A DNA stretch of 64,000 bases. Source: Caulobacter sp. (GTDB taxonomy: Bacteria > Pseudomonadota > Alphaproteobacteria > Caulobacterales > Caulobacteraceae). The number at the start of each line of letters is the position of its first letter. Within the stretch, counting starts at the first letter, position 1. The translations under genes and the position numbers were made by a program. Shown here piece after piece: positions 1-9,023 of this stretch. The notes below the pieces were generated by a model, which had not been told where the DNA came from, made no database searches, and saw nothing but the letters and a program-made list of their open reading frames with translations. The DNA is taken from positions 1 to 64,000 of the forward strand of contig JARWZW010000060.1 in the NCBI GenBank assembly GCA_029866155.1, read 5' to 3'.

Positions 1-1342
1 GCTCGTCGATCAGCACCCCGTTCTTCATGACCCAGGCGATGGCCTTTGCATTGGCGATGTCGCGGGTCGGGTCGGCTTCCAGCAGCACCATATCGGCCAG
101 CTTTCCAGCGGTGATGCTGCCCATGTCCTGCTCCCGCCCCAGGAAGGTGGCGCCGTTGAGGGTCGCGATCTTCAGAATCTGCAAGGGCGGGATACCAGCC
201 TTGGCCAGTAGCTCCATCTCGCGATGGACCGCAGGACCGTTGGACTGGTCAGTTCCCAGAACAGCCACGCCGCCCGCTGCGACAATCCTGGCGATGTTGT
301 CCTGACAGATGGGTGTCATCACCTTCATCCACCAGGTCCAGGTCTGGGTCTGCCAGGCGGTCCGGGTCTCCGTCTTGAGGGTCTGGCGCTCAGCCGGGCT
401 GAAGGACGCCTTATAGAGCGGTTCATCCAGGTATTCCGGATGCTCGACCAGACGACTGTAGTTCTCGCCAATTGTCAGGGTCGTCACGAAGGGAGTTTTG
501 CGGGCCGCCAACAAGCGGATGAAGGACTCACTGACCGGCCCCTGGATGACGGGGTGGGCCAGGGTGTCAGCCCCCGCCGCCACCGCTTCGAGGGCCCGCC
601 GTTCACTGGAAACATGCACCGTCGTCCGGATGCCGTGAAGATTGTAGTACTGCAGGGTCCGGGCCATCAGGTCTGGCGGCAACAGGGTTATCATCGGCCG
701 GGCGCCCCAGCCTCTTTCTTCATAGGTAAGCTTGACGATGTCCGGCGCCTGGTCCGCGATATGCTGGTCCAGCTGGGCGCGATCCCGCTCGAAATCGGTA
801 ATGCGGATCGCCATGGCATCGCCGTGACTGCCCGGGTATGTGATCAGGTTTCCAGTGGCGAAAATCCTGGGAGAGAGGATGCGCCCTGCCCGTTCGTCGG
901 CCCGGGCCTTCAGGATCATTTCGGGCTGGTTTCCCAGATCCACGACGCTGGTGACCCCGGCATAGAGATAACTGGCAAGAGCCTGGCGAGCGGCGACTTC
1001 GTCGATCACAAAGCCTTCGGCGGGCGATTTGGCGGGCGACGCTCCCCGAAGGTGAATGTGGGCGTCTATCAGGCCGGGGATCAGAAAATGACCACGGCCA
1101 TTCAGCCGGCGCCCGCGGACAGGGCCGGCGGCCTTGCTGGGCGAAAGGCTGACGATCCGACCACCAGCCACAATGACCGTCATATCGGCCTGGGGCGGAG
1201 CCCCTGTCCCGTCGATCACGGTGACATGCTCTATGGTGAAGTCAGATCCGGCATCCGGGTTTTCGGTTGCAGCCCGGGAGACTGTCGCAGTCGCCATGAG
1301 CCCAAGCAGGGCGCCGAGAATGGCAAGGATGTAACGACGCAT
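1..1342 (-). CDS. Secreted metal-dependent amidohydrolase (3' end beyond window)
   Basis: Amidohydrolase-superfamily enzyme of the imidazolonepropionase/prolidase-like group, probably acting in the periplasm. The start is the ATG at 1342; the first 25 or so residues are a signal peptide (hydrophobic ILAILGALLGLMA, then VSRAA). Visible family marks are DAHIHL near residues 93-98 (two metal-binding histidines), VKLTYEE further on, single histidines in HVSS and AHPV, and GTDQS near the end (the catalytic aspartate position). 447 codons are present and the frame is open at base 1, so only the extreme C-terminus is missing. It lies 20 bp downstream of the VOC-cupin gene on the same strand and is probably co-transcribed with it. 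The substrate cannot be told; relatives hydrolyse cyclic amides or Xaa-Pro-type dipeptides. Confidence 0.85.
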   Translation of the reverse strand, partial: MRRYILAILGALLGLMATATVSRAATENPDAGSDFTIEHVTVIDGTGAPPQADMTVIVAGGRIVSLSPSKAAGPVRGRRLNGRGHFLIPGLIDAHIHLRGASPAKSPAEGFVIDEVAARQALASYLYAGVTSVVDLGNQPEMILKARADERAGRILSPRIFATGNLITYPGSHGDAMAIRITDFERDRAQLDQHIADQAPDIVKLTYEERGWGARPMITLLPPDLMARTLQYYNLHGIRTTVHVSSERRALEAVAAGADTLAHPVIQGPVSESFIRLLAARKTPFVTTLTIGENYSRLVEHPEYLDEPLYKASFSPAERQTLKTETRTAWQTQTWTWWMKVMTPICQDNIARIVAAGGVAVLGTDQSNGPAVHREMELLAKAGIPPLQILKIATLNGATFLGREQDMGSITAGKLADMVLLEADPTRDIANAKAIAWVMKNGVLIDE

Positions 1343-1362
1343 GGTCATTCCTCGAAACAGGG

Positions 1363-2445
1363 TCATTCTGCGATGGCTTCAGGCAGGGAGACCAAAAGCA
1401 GGACCAGATCTGGTGAGGCGTCCTCCAGGGCCCAGTCCTGTCCGGCCGGAATCACGAAGGCGTCGCAGGATCGAAGGGCGTGGCGGCCCTGATGCTCAAG
1501 CCAGGCGGAGCCCTCCAGCAAGACCGCAAACAGCAGTTCGCCCCGGTGGGCCGCAACCTCCAGCCTTTGCGCACCGCCGGACTTCAGAACCATAACCTCA
1601 GCCAGGCCGCCCGTAGCCTCGAACATGGCCGTATCCTGGCGAAGAAAACCGGAGTCGCCGTGGGATACCCAGGGCGTCTCCGCCGCCCGGTGGCGCATGA
1701 AGCGCTGGCCGCCGAAATCACGGTCCGGCGCCAGGACCCCGGTGGGCAGTTGCAGATCATGATCGGCGATCGTTTCGTGCAGGGCGGGACATCCGACCTC
1801 GATCACTTCCAATCCGTCGGAGCTTTCCAGCACACGATGACGAATCTGCGGTGGTTGCAGCACGCAATCGCCCGGATGCATGACGAAGGGCTCGCCCTGG
1901 TCTTCATAAACCACCCTGACCCATCCCTTGCGGACGAAGATCAGCTGAAACCGGACGCGATGAAAATGCACCCAGTCGGCAACCGGTCCGCCCTGAGGAA
2001 TGGCGATGTGGGACGCGATGAAACGCCCGCCGAGACGCCCGGGAATGAGATCTCGGTAGAGCATTCCAGCCCGGCCTTCACCATGTCCCGGTCCGTCCTG
2101 CTGCCGGGTGACTATGAACTCCGGCTCAAGCGCAGGAATATCCATCGGCGCGATCAGGGGCGCCAGTTCCACCACCGTCCCGTTTGGGGCGACAAGGCGC
2201 TCAGGACCGGAGGCGTGACCGGCCAGGAGCAGCCGCAGATGGCCAGGCGAACCTTCCCCGGGCGACAGGCGAAGGCGCAGGCCATGTCCTGACAGCAAGG
2301 CGACCGACGGGTCCTCCGCAGGGAATATGGTTTCGACCCGAAATCCCAACCGGCCGACATAGAACTCAAGGGCGGGCGCCAGGGCCGCACAGGGCAAGCA
2401 GACTTCAGCCAGGCCTGTTTCACCCGGCGCGATCAGATCAGACAT
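1363..2445 (-). CDS. Glyoxalase/VOC domain fused to two cupin domains
   Basis: A 360-residue protein. The first ~95 residues look like a VOC (glyoxalase/bleomycin-resistance) module (LEFYVGRLGFRVETIFP, GHGLRLRLSPG). The rest looks like a bicupin: WVHFHRVRFQLIFV and MHPGDCVLQPPQIRHRV mark the first cupin, and ELLFAVLLEGSAWLEHQGRHAL with CDAFVIPAGQDW the second. The H-x-H and H positions in the first cupin could bind metal; the second lacks the histidines and may be structural. The ATG at 2445 is chosen because GGGGGAG stands just ahead of it; an upstream start at 2490 has no such site. It sits between rnd and the amidohydrolase on one strand. A dioxygenase or sensor role is possible, but the function is not recognised. 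Confidence 0.7.
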   Translation of the reverse strand: MSDLIAPGETGLAEVCLPCAALAPALEFYVGRLGFRVETIFPAEDPSVALLSGHGLRLRLSPGEGSPGHLRLLLAGHASGPERLVAPNGTVVELAPLIAPMDIPALEPEFIVTRQQDGPGHGEGRAGMLYRDLIPGRLGGRFIASHIAIPQGGPVADWVHFHRVRFQLIFVRKGWVRVVYEDQGEPFVMHPGDCVLQPPQIRHRVLESSDGLEVIEVGCPALHETIADHDLQLPTGVLAPDRDFGGQRFMRHRAAETPWVSHGDSGFLRQDTAMFEATGGLAEVMVLKSGGAQRLEVAAHRGELLFAVLLEGSAWLEHQGRHALRSCDAFVIPAGQDWALEDASPDLVLLLVSLPEAIAE

Positions 2446-2505
2446 GGCTCCCCCCACGAACGACGAGGCCCGGGGCGTCAGACTGCCCAAAGCCCCGGCG
2501 GGCAG

Positions 2506-3681
2506 TTAGTCGGTGGCTTTTGGCGCCCGGCGAACCTCGACCACCCGCACCCGCGAACCGTCAAGGACCAGGGCCAGTTCCCCCCGCTTCAGTTTCAGCG
2601 CATCCGCCCCGAACGCGTCCTTGCGCCAGCCGGTCAGGGCGCCGACATCGGCATTGTCGTCATTGGCGATCTTCTCGAGGTCGGCGACCGTGGCGATCAG
2701 CTTGGAAGCCACTCCGGCGTCCTCTGACCTGGCCTTGAGCAGGACCTTCAGCAGTTCGACAACGGCTCCGGCCGCCGGATTGCTGGCCGTGCGGTCACGT
2801 TCGATCACCGGCGCATAGGCTTCCGGATCCTTCAGGGCCTCGCGAATGGCGTCCAGCAGGTCCGGACCAAAACGCGAGCCCGAAAACCCCTTGGGCACGC
2901 CGCGAAGCCGGTCCAGCCCGGCCGCGTCGGTGGGCGCCTGGCTGGCCAGTTCGTCAATGGCGTCATCCTTCAGGATTCTGCCCCGCGGTTGGTCCCGGGT
3001 CTGGGCCGTGCGCTCGCGCCAGGCCGCGACGGCCTTGAAGACCGCAAGGTACTTTGCAGCGTGTTTGCGGGGCCGCAGTCGCTTCCAGGCGTTTTCCGGA
3101 TTGACGTCATAGAGGTCAGGCGAAACCAGAGCCTCCATCTCCTCCTCGACCCAGGCCAGACGACCGGCCTTTTCCAGGCTGGCCTGCAGGATCGGATAGA
3201 GCCTCGCCAGATGGGTGACGTCGGCGATGGCGTAGGTCAGCTGGTTTTCGCTGAGCGGGCGGCGGGCCCAGTCTGTGAACCGACTGGACTTGTCGAGTTC
3301 GATCTTCAGCATCTGGCGGACCAGGGCGTCATAGGCGATCTGCTCGCCGAACCCTGCGGCCATGCCGGCGATCTGGGTATCGAACAGCGGCCTGGGCATA
3401 GCCCCGAGATTGTTGAAGATCTCGACATCCTGACGGGCCGCATGAAAGACCTTCTGGATCGTTTCATCCCTGAGAATGTCCAGGAATGGCGAAAGATCCA
3501 TACCATCGGCCATGGGGTCGATACAGGCCTCGGCCCCATTGGGGGCGGCGGCCTGTATCAGGCACAGCATCGGCCAGTATGTCGTTTCGCGCATGAACTC
3601 TGTGTCCACGGCGACGAAGGGCTGGCCTTTGAGCTGATTGCAGAACGCCGCCAGTTCGGCGGTGGTTGAAATAGGCTTCAT
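2506..3681 (-). CDS. rnd: Ribonuclease D
   Basis: 3'-to-5' exoribonuclease that trims tRNA and other stable RNA precursors in the cytoplasm. The DEDD exonuclease motifs are visible: VAVDTEFMRET (Asp26 and Glu28), FHAARQDVEIF in the second motif, and YAIADVTHLARLY (the Y-x-x-x-D third motif). An HRDC helical domain follows (LKDDAIDELA region, around residues 215-290). The length of 391 residues is usual for the family. The gene is transcribed away from purM, with about 90 bp between the two starts, which must hold both promoters. Confidence 0.95.
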   Translation of the reverse strand: MKPISTTAELAAFCNQLKGQPFVAVDTEFMRETTYWPMLCLIQAAAPNGAEACIDPMADGMDLSPFLDILRDETIQKVFHAARQDVEIFNNLGAMPRPLFDTQIAGMAAGFGEQIAYDALVRQMLKIELDKSSRFTDWARRPLSENQLTYAIADVTHLARLYPILQASLEKAGRLAWVEEEMEALVSPDLYDVNPENAWKRLRPRKHAAKYLAVFKAVAAWRERTAQTRDQPRGRILKDDAIDELASQAPTDAAGLDRLRGVPKGFSGSRFGPDLLDAIREALKDPEAYAPVIERDRTASNPAAGAVVELLKVLLKARSEDAGVASKLIATVADLEKIANDDNADVGALTGWRKDAFGADALKLKRGELALVLDGSRVRVVEVRRAPKATD

Positions 3682-3773
3682 CGGTTAGCTATAGCCCCGC
3701 GCGCGGGCGAGTCTGCAAGTCTTGAGACGCGCGCGCCGTTCAATTCCCGCCCCTACGTTGCCCGGAAACCGCC

Positions 3774-4796
3774 ATGACAGACAGCCGAAACGGCCTCACA
3801 TACGCCGGGGCCGGCGTAGATATCGACGCCGGCAATGCCCTGGTGGAGGCCATCAAGCCCCTCGCCAAGGCCACACGACGGCCCGGTGCAGAGGCTGGCC
3901 TTGGGGGATTCGGCGCACTTTTTGACCTGAAGGCGGCCGGCTATGACGACCCGTTGCTGGTCAGCACCACGGATGGCGTCGGCACCAAGCTGAAGATTGC
4001 GATCGAAACCGGACTGCATGGCACGGTCGGAATCGACCTGGTGGCCATGTGTGTCAACGACCTGCTCGCCCAGGGCGCCGAGCCGCTGCTGTTTCTCGAC
4101 TATTACGCCACGGGCAAGCTGGATGTGGCCACAGCGACAAGCGTTGTCGCGGGGATCGCTGATGGCTGCAAACTCGCCGGATGCGCCCTGGTGGGTGGTG
4201 AGACGGCAGAGATGCCGGGCATGTATAGCCAGGGTGACTATGACCTGGCCGGCTTCACGGTCGGGGCGGTCAACCGTGACGGCGTTTTGCCGAGGCTCGA
4301 CCAGCAACGGCCGGGGGACATTCTCATCGGTCTCGGATCGAGCGGCCCCCACTCCAACGGCTATTCCCTGGTTCGAAAGGTCGTCGAACGCTCAGGCCTT
4401 GCCTGGGACGCGCCCTGTCCGTTTGCCGAAGGCACACTTGCACAGGTGCTGATGGCCCCGACCAGGATCTATGTCAAAAGCCTGCTGCCGCTGATCAAGG
4501 CCGGCAGGATCAAGGGCGGCGCCCACATCACAGGCGGCGGACTGATTGAAAACCCGCCCCGCGCCATAGCCGAGGGTTTGGCGCCAAGGTTCGACTGGAA
4601 CGCCTGGCCCCTTCCGCCGGTCTTCGACTGGCTTCAACGGGAAGGCGGCCTGGACGACCACGAACTGCGCCGGACCTTCAACTGCGGGATCGGCTTCCTG
4701 GTGATTGTCGCCCGCGACCAGGCACCGGAGGTGCTGATGGCCTTGCTGGATGCCGGGGAAGACGCCTTCGTCTGCGGCGAACTCGAGCGGGCATGA
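3774..4796 (+). CDS. purM: Phosphoribosylformylglycinamidine cyclo-ligase
   Basis: AIR synthetase, step five of de novo purine synthesis: ATP-dependent cyclisation of FGAM to aminoimidazole ribotide. The 340 residues contain the usual [12 protein letters not shown]-terminus, [11 protein letters not shown] (ATP/phosphate-binding loop), [34 protein letters not shown] and the glycine-rich [12 protein letters not shown] segment. The last four bases overlap the start of purN (ATGA), so the two are translationally coupled. Confidence 0.97.
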   Translation: MTDSRNGLTYAGAGVDIDAGNALVEAIKPLAKATRRPGAEAGLGGFGALFDLKAAGYDDPLLVSTTDGVGTKLKIAIETGLHGTVGIDLVAMCVNDLLAQGAEPLLFLDYYATGKLDVATATSVVAGIADGCKLAGCALVGGETAEMPGMYSQGDYDLAGFTVGAVNRDGVLPRLDQQRPGDILIGLGSSGPHSNGYSLVRKVVERSGLAWDAPCPFAEGTLAQVLMAPTRIYVKSLLPLIKAGRIKGGAHITGGGLIENPPRAIAEGLAPRFDWNAWPLPPVFDWLQREGGLDDHELRRTFNCGIGFLVIVARDQAPEVLMALLDAGEDAFVCGELERA

Positions 4797-5389
4797 CAGA
4801 CAGCCCGGCTCGCCTCCGGGTCGGGATCCTGATTTCCGGTCAGGGCTCCAACATGGAAGCGCTCGTTCGAAGGTCCCTGGAGCCGGACTGTCCCTATGAC
4901 GTCGCGCTGGTGATTTCCAACAGGCCCAAGGCCGCGGGCTTGGCGGCCGCCGAGGCCCTTGGGGTGGCGGCCAGGATCATCGACCATTCCGATTTCGGCC
5001 AGGATCGCGAAGGTCATGAACGGACCATCGACGCGGCCCTGCGGGCGGCAGGCTGCCAGGTTATCGCCCTGGCCGGCTATATGCGGATCCTGACGCCCTT
5101 CCTGGTCGAGGGCTGGAGCGGCAGGATGATCAATATTCACCCCTCCCTATTGCCGAACTATCCAGGCCTGGACACCCATCGGAGGGCCATGGAGGCGGGC
5201 GATGCCGAGGCCGGTTGTTCGGTCCATCTGGTGACCACCGGCCTCGACGCCGGAACTGTCCTGGGCCAGGCCCGGGTGGCCATCCTGCCTGACGATACAG
5301 TGGCCTCCCTGGCGGGCCGGGTGCTGGCGGCGGAACACCAGCTGTATCCGCAATGCCTGGCGGACTTCGTTCGAACGGCCTTGACCTGA
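4793..5389 (+). CDS. purN: Phosphoribosylglycinamide formyltransferase
   Basis: GAR transformylase using 10-formyltetrahydrofolate. The 198 residues carry the GQGSNMEAL phosphate-binding loop, [13 protein letters not shown], and the catalytic run [21 protein letters not shown] with Asn and His of the family's N-H-D triad; the aspartate lies in the [10 protein letters not shown] segment. Start ATG overlaps the purM stop by four bases. It is convergent with ndk, and the hairpin at 5397-5427 lies between them. Confidence 0.97.
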   Translation: MTDSPARLRVGILISGQGSNMEALVRRSLEPDCPYDVALVISNRPKAAGLAAAEALGVAARIIDHSDFGQDREGHERTIDAALRAAGCQVIALAGYMRILTPFLVEGWSGRMINIHPSLLPNYPGLDTHRRAMEAGDAEAGCSVHLVTTGLDAGTVLGQARVAILPDDTVASLAGRVLAAEHQLYPQCLADFVRTALT

Positions 5390-5396
5390 AGCCATG

Positions 5397-5427
5397 AAAA
5401 AACCGGCGGACCCCTGGGATCCGCCGG
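5397..5427 (-). terminator. Rho-independent terminator of ndk
   Basis: An 8-bp perfect stem (CCGGCGGA against TCCGCCGG, arms 5403-5410 and 5420-5427) with a 9-base loop. On the minus strand it is followed at once by six T residues (5402-5397). This is the standard intrinsic terminator layout for the gene read leftward, ndk. The stem may also stop purN transcription, but there is no T run on that side. Confidence 0.85.
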
Positions 5428-5456
5428 CCTGATCGACCGCCTGGACGGCGAGGCCT

Positions 5457-5876
5457 TTAGCCGACGATTTCGGCTTCGGTAAAGAACTGCACGATCTCGA
5501 TCGCCGCGTTCTCGAGGCTGTCGGAGCCATGAACCGAGTTTTCGCCGACAGAGTCGGCATAGAGCTTGCGGATGGTGCCCTCAGCGGCCTGGGCCGGGTT
5601 GGTGGCGCCCATGACTTCACGGTAGCGGGCGACGGCGTTTTCGCCTTCCAGGACCTGAACCACGACCGGGGCGCGGGTCATGAACTCCACCAGTTCGCCA
5701 AAGAACGGGCGCTCATTGTGGATCTCGTAGAATTTCTGGGCCTGGGCCTGGCTCAGCTTGATGCGCTTCTGGGCGACGATCCGCAGGCCAGCCGCTTCGA
5801 TGACGGCGTTGACGGCGCCAGTCAGGTTCTTTTCGGTGGCGTCCGGCTTGATGATGGAAAAGGTGCGTTCGGTCAT
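5457..5876 (-). CDS. ndk: Nucleoside diphosphate kinase
   Basis: Transfers the gamma phosphate between nucleoside tri- and diphosphates through a phosphohistidine. The protein has 139 residues, starts [13 protein letters not shown] and carries the family signature with the active histidine in NSVHGSDS near residue 117. Single-gene unit with its own terminator just downstream (5397-5427). Confidence 0.97.
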   Translation of the reverse strand: MTERTFSIIKPDATEKNLTGAVNAVIEAAGLRIVAQKRIKLSQAQAQKFYEIHNERPFFGELVEFMTRAPVVVQVLEGENAVARYREVMGATNPAQAAEGTIRKLYADSVGENSVHGSDSLENAAIEIVQFFTEAEIVG

Positions 5877-6215
5877 GGAAAGTCTTTCAGTCCTGCGATT
5901 GAAGCGCGTTTTGGGGAGGTCGCGGGCTTATAGCTGCGGCCCATCGCCCCGCCAAGCCGTGTTCAACGACCTTCCTCCCGACTGATCAGCAGGCCGGACG
6001 CCAAAAGGGGCGCCGGCGGTCATCGCCGCGTCAGACCTGCCGCGCCTGATGACGACAGCACCGGCCGGACGCCCTGAATTGACCCGCGCCTGCAGGTCCA
6101 GACCCTTGGCCTTGAACCCGGTCGCCGTTATGACGAGCCCTTCCCCGGCCGCGACAGGGTCCCGTTTCATGACTGGTCACATTGATATGGCCAGTTGCAA
6201 AGTCATTTACACGCC
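5877..6215. other. Intergenic region between ndk and the ABC-F gene
   Basis: 339 bases between two divergent genes; it must contain both promoters. No RNA gene or strong hairpin is seen. A minus-strand frame at 5928-6170 (80 codons, beginning MKRDPVAAGEGLVITATGF) has a fairly high share of G/C third positions, about three quarters by eye, and could be a small gene. It resembles nothing I recognise and has no clear ribosome-binding site, so I do not call it a gene. Confidence 0.4.
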
Positions 6216-8102
6216 ATGCTCCAAATCAATGAACTGACCTTCAATGCCTGGGGGCGTCGCTTCTTCGACAAGGCCAGCGTGAGCCTGCCCATTGGCGCAA
6301 AGGTCGGACTGGTCGGCCGGAACGGGGTCGGCAAAACAACGCTGTTCAAGCTCATTCTCGGAGAACTCGGCGCTGGCGACGGCGAAATCAAGCTCCCGAA
6401 ATCGGCCCGTATCGGTTCAGTGGACCAGGAACATCCGGCGACGCCGGTGACCTTGCTGGACACGGTTCTCGAGGCGGACGAGGAGCGTCATCGCCTGCTG
6501 TCATCCCTGGAGACCGCCGATCCGGAGGACATGGGCGACATCTGGACACGGCTGATCGAGATCGATGCGGACTCTGCGCCTTCCCGGGCCTCTGAAATCC
6601 TGTCCGGCCTTGGCTTTTCCAACGAAGACCTGTCCCGGCCGATGTCGGAGTTTTCGGGCGGATGGCGCATGAGGGTCGCCCTGGCGGCGGCGCTGTTTTC
6701 CGAACCGGACCTGCTGCTGCTGGACGAGCCGACCAACTACCTCGATCTGGAAGGCGCTCTCTGGCTCGAGGCCCGCCTCAAGAAATACCCCCACACAGCG
6801 CTGATCATCAGCCACGACCGGGAACTTCTCAATAATTCAGTGGGTTACATCCTGCATGTCCGGGACGGCAAGCTGGATCTCTATACCGGCGGCTATGACA
6901 GTTTCGAAGATCAGCGTGCGGAGAAGGCCAGGCTGGCCGAGGCCATGCGCGGCAAGATCGAAGCCAAGCGCGCCCATATGCAGGCCTTTGTCGATCGCTT
7001 CCGGGCGACGGCCTCCAAGGCGACCCAGGCCCAGTCACGATTGAAGATGCTGGCCAAGCTGCCCCCCGTGACCATGACCCTGGAAGAGCGCACAGCGCCC
7101 TTCACCATCCCATCCCCGGCCCGCCCGCTGGCGCCGCCCCTGGTGCGCCTGGAACAGGCCACGGTGGGTTACGGCGGCCCGCCGATCCTCCGGAACCTGA
7201 ACCTGCGGCTGGATATCGATGACCGTATCGGCCTCCTGGGCGTCAACGGCGCCGGCAAGTCGACCTTCGCCAAGATGATCGCGGGAGCCCTGGATATCCA
7301 GAGCGGCCACCTGCATCGCGATCGGCGGATCAAGGTCGGCTGGTTCCACCAGCATCAGATCGAAGCCCTGGATCCCGACGACACTCCGCTTGAGATCATC
7401 CGTCGCGGCATGCCGGACTCAAGCGAGGCGCAGCGACGATCAAAACTGGCGCAGTTCGGCCTGGGCTACGAAAAGGCGGAAACCACCGTCGCCAAGCTGT
7501 CGGGGGGCGAGCGGGCAAGACTGCTGCTCAACCTGGTCGCCATGGCGGCCCCGCACCTGCTGATCCTTGATGAACCGACCAACCACCTGGATATCGACAG
7601 CCGTCGAGCCCTGCTGGACGCCCTCAATGACTATGAGGGCGCAGTCATCCTGATCACCCACGACCGATCGCTGATGGAACTTGTCGCGGACCGGCTCTGG
7701 CTGGCCGCCGATGGCGGTGTAAAGCCGTTCGATGGCGACATGGATGACTACGCCAAGTTCGTCCTGGATCGCGCCAGGGTCGCCGCCCGGGCGCCAACCC
7801 AGGTGCGCGAAGCCGACAAACCCGCTGTCAACAGCAAGGCGCCCATTGCATCCGGTCGAGATCCGGTCGCGGCCGCAGGGCCGCTGCGGCGTAAACTGTC
7901 AGCCGCCGAAGAGACCCTCGCGCGGGCCACGAAAACCCTGGCCGAGATCGACGCGAGACTGGCGGATCCGAACATCTATGTCCGGGAGCCCACGGCCGCC
8001 GCAGACCTGGCCAAGCGCCGCGAACGGGCCCAGGCCCAGGTCGACGAAGCCGAGACTGTCTGGATGGCGGCGGCCGAGGCCCTGGAAGCGGTGGCGGGCT
8101 GA
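6216..8102 (+). CDS. ABC-F family ATPase (Uup/YheS-like)
   Basis: Soluble twin ATP-binding-cassette protein of 628 residues without membrane segments, of the class that acts on translating ribosomes. First cassette: GRNGVGKTT, FSGGWRMR and LLLLDEPTNYLDLEG. Second cassette: GVNGAGKST, LSGGERARLLL and LLILDEPTNHLDIDS. The interdomain linker (KARLAEAMRGKIEAKRAHMQ onward) is charged and helical, as in the family, and the C-terminal ~70 residues look like a coiled coil. The start at 6216 (MLQINELTF) matches the family's N-terminus better than the in-frame ATG at 6195. Which ABC-F subfamily it belongs to cannot be settled by eye. Confidence 0.92.
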   Translation: MLQINELTFNAWGRRFFDKASVSLPIGAKVGLVGRNGVGKTTLFKLILGELGAGDGEIKLPKSARIGSVDQEHPATPVTLLDTVLEADEERHRLLSSLETADPEDMGDIWTRLIEIDADSAPSRASEILSGLGFSNEDLSRPMSEFSGGWRMRVALAAALFSEPDLLLLDEPTNYLDLEGALWLEARLKKYPHTALIISHDRELLNNSVGYILHVRDGKLDLYTGGYDSFEDQRAEKARLAEAMRGKIEAKRAHMQAFVDRFRATASKATQAQSRLKMLAKLPPVTMTLEERTAPFTIPSPARPLAPPLVRLEQATVGYGGPPILRNLNLRLDIDDRIGLLGVNGAGKSTFAKMIAGALDIQSGHLHRDRRIKVGWFHQHQIEALDPDDTPLEIIRRGMPDSSEAQRRSKLAQFGLGYEKAETTVAKLSGGERARLLLNLVAMAAPHLLILDEPTNHLDIDSRRALLDALNDYEGAVILITHDRSLMELVADRLWLAADGGVKPFDGDMDDYAKFVLDRARVAARAPTQVREADKPAVNSKAPIASGRDPVAAAGPLRRKLSAAEETLARATKTLAEIDARLADPNIYVREPTAAADLAKRRERAQAQVDEAETVWMAAAEALEAVAG

Positions 8103-8114
8103 CCCTTCGGCCGG

Positions 8115-8450
8115 TCAGCCGCACTTCACCTCAAGCACGGTCCCGGTGTCGGCGTCGAATATGATGTTCAGCCGGTCTTCCCGATAATCGAGGGTCACGG
8201 GACAGGTCGAGCAGGTCACCCTGCGCTTTGACGGATCCACCGGCACCGGTATCTGGCTCCTTGGGCGACCGACCAGGTACTGGAGCGGGCCTGCGCCACA
8301 GGCGTCTGGCGCGATCTCAGGCTCCGGCGAGGGTTGGGCCGGGGCCTGTTCTAACGGCGGCGGCGCCTGCGGAACGGCGGGCAACTCGGTCGGGGCGCAG
8401 GACGCCACGATCAGCGCCAGGGCCACCATCGCGACAGTCGATTGTCTCAC
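8115..8450 (-). CDS. I78-type peptidase inhibitor lipoprotein
   Basis: A 111-residue predicted lipoprotein. The start is taken as the GTG at 8450, whose GTGA overlaps the holC stop codon; the signal is followed by a lipobox (VASC). After a proline-rich linker the last ~65 residues fit the I78 inhibitor family: CGAGPLQYLVGRP, then VTLDYREDRLNIIFD and a terminal cysteine (VKCG), here with two extra cysteines (CSTC). Family members inhibit serine proteases in the periplasm; whether this one does is inference. It overlaps and follows holC and converges on the ABC-F gene. Confidence 0.75.
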   Translation of the reverse strand: MRQSTVAMVALALIVASCAPTELPAVPQAPPPLEQAPAQPSPEPEIAPDACGAGPLQYLVGRPRSQIPVPVDPSKRRVTCSTCPVTLDYREDRLNIIFDADTGTVLEVKCG

Positions 8451-8908
8451 GCTTGCTTCTCCCATCCCCGCTCGTCCTTCTGACGCCAGTAGGAGGCAGG
8501 AAGTCCTTGAGCTTTCACCGATTTCCATAGTTGTCGGGCACCGGACAGGGCGGTCTCGTTACGGCCGTCAAACAGCACGATACACCGAGCATAATCCGAC
8601 AGAGGACCGGGTTCCGCGCCATCCAGGAGGAACAGGGCCTGGGCTCCATTCGGATTTTCCGACGCTGCGGAAAGGACAATCGGTTGATTCCCGGCCAGCG
8701 GCTCGCCAGCGACGCCATGAGGCAGGAAACTGTCGTCCCGGTAGGTCCACAGCCAATTGTCGAGCGACTCTATCCGTTCGCCGTCGGCCATCCGCACAAG
8801 CGCCTTCCAGCCCTTCTGGAGTGTCTTCTCCAGAAGTTCAGGCAGCACCTGGTCAAGCGTTGACCGCTCCAGATGATAGAACCAGACCTCGCAGGATGGT
8901 TGGGCCAG
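8447..8908 (-). CDS. holC: DNA polymerase III chi subunit, apparent CTG start
   Basis: Chi subunit of the clamp-loader complex, linking the replisome to SSB. The conserved N-terminus VWFYHLE and the segment KALVRMADGERIESLDNWLWTYRDDSF identify it. That N-terminus lies upstream of any ATG, GTG or TTG: the only in-frame ATG-type starts (GTG near 8850 or ATG at 8848 and later) would delete VWFYHLE, and a TAA stop lies four codons before the CTG. The CTG at 8908 sits five bases after a perfect AGGGAGG, so it is the best start and gives 153 residues. The gene is downstream of pepA, as in many proteobacteria. Confidence 0.85.
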   Translation of the reverse strand: MAQPSCEVWFYHLERSTLDQVLPELLEKTLQKGWKALVRMADGERIESLDNWLWTYRDDSFLPHGVAGEPLAGNQPIVLSAASENPNGAQALFLLDGAEPGPLSDYARCIVLFDGRNETALSGARQLWKSVKAQGLPASYWRQKDERGWEKQA

Positions 8909-8950
8909 TCGGACCTCCCTTTAACCCCTTGATCCCGGTTACGACACGAA

Positions 8951-9004
8951 GCGCAGGGGGCCTGCGCCCCGAAGCCGCCATTCCGGGGTTTTGAGAATGG
9001 CGGC
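8951..9004 (-). terminator. Two tandem hairpins after pepA
   Basis: The intergenic space between pepA and holC contains a perfect 10-bp stem (GCCGCCATTC against GAATGGCGGC, 8974-8983 and 8995-9004, 11-base loop) and a 7-bp stem with a three-base loop (GCGCAGG/CCTGCGC, 8951-8967). Neither is followed by a T run, so they may attenuate rather than end pepA transcription, or stabilise the pepA transcript. Confidence 0.45.
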
Positions 9005-9023
9005 AGGCCGGGACGCTGTCGAC

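Noticed and set aside
224-1492. Long plus-strand open frame (422 codons)
   Set aside because: It is the antisense shadow of the amidohydrolase on the minus strand, which has a signal peptide and clear catalytic motifs; GC-rich genes often leave long open antisense frames.
5928-6170. 80-codon minus-strand gene upstream of ndk
   Set aside because: Third-position composition is mildly coding-like, but there is no recognised family, ribosome-binding site or conserved context.
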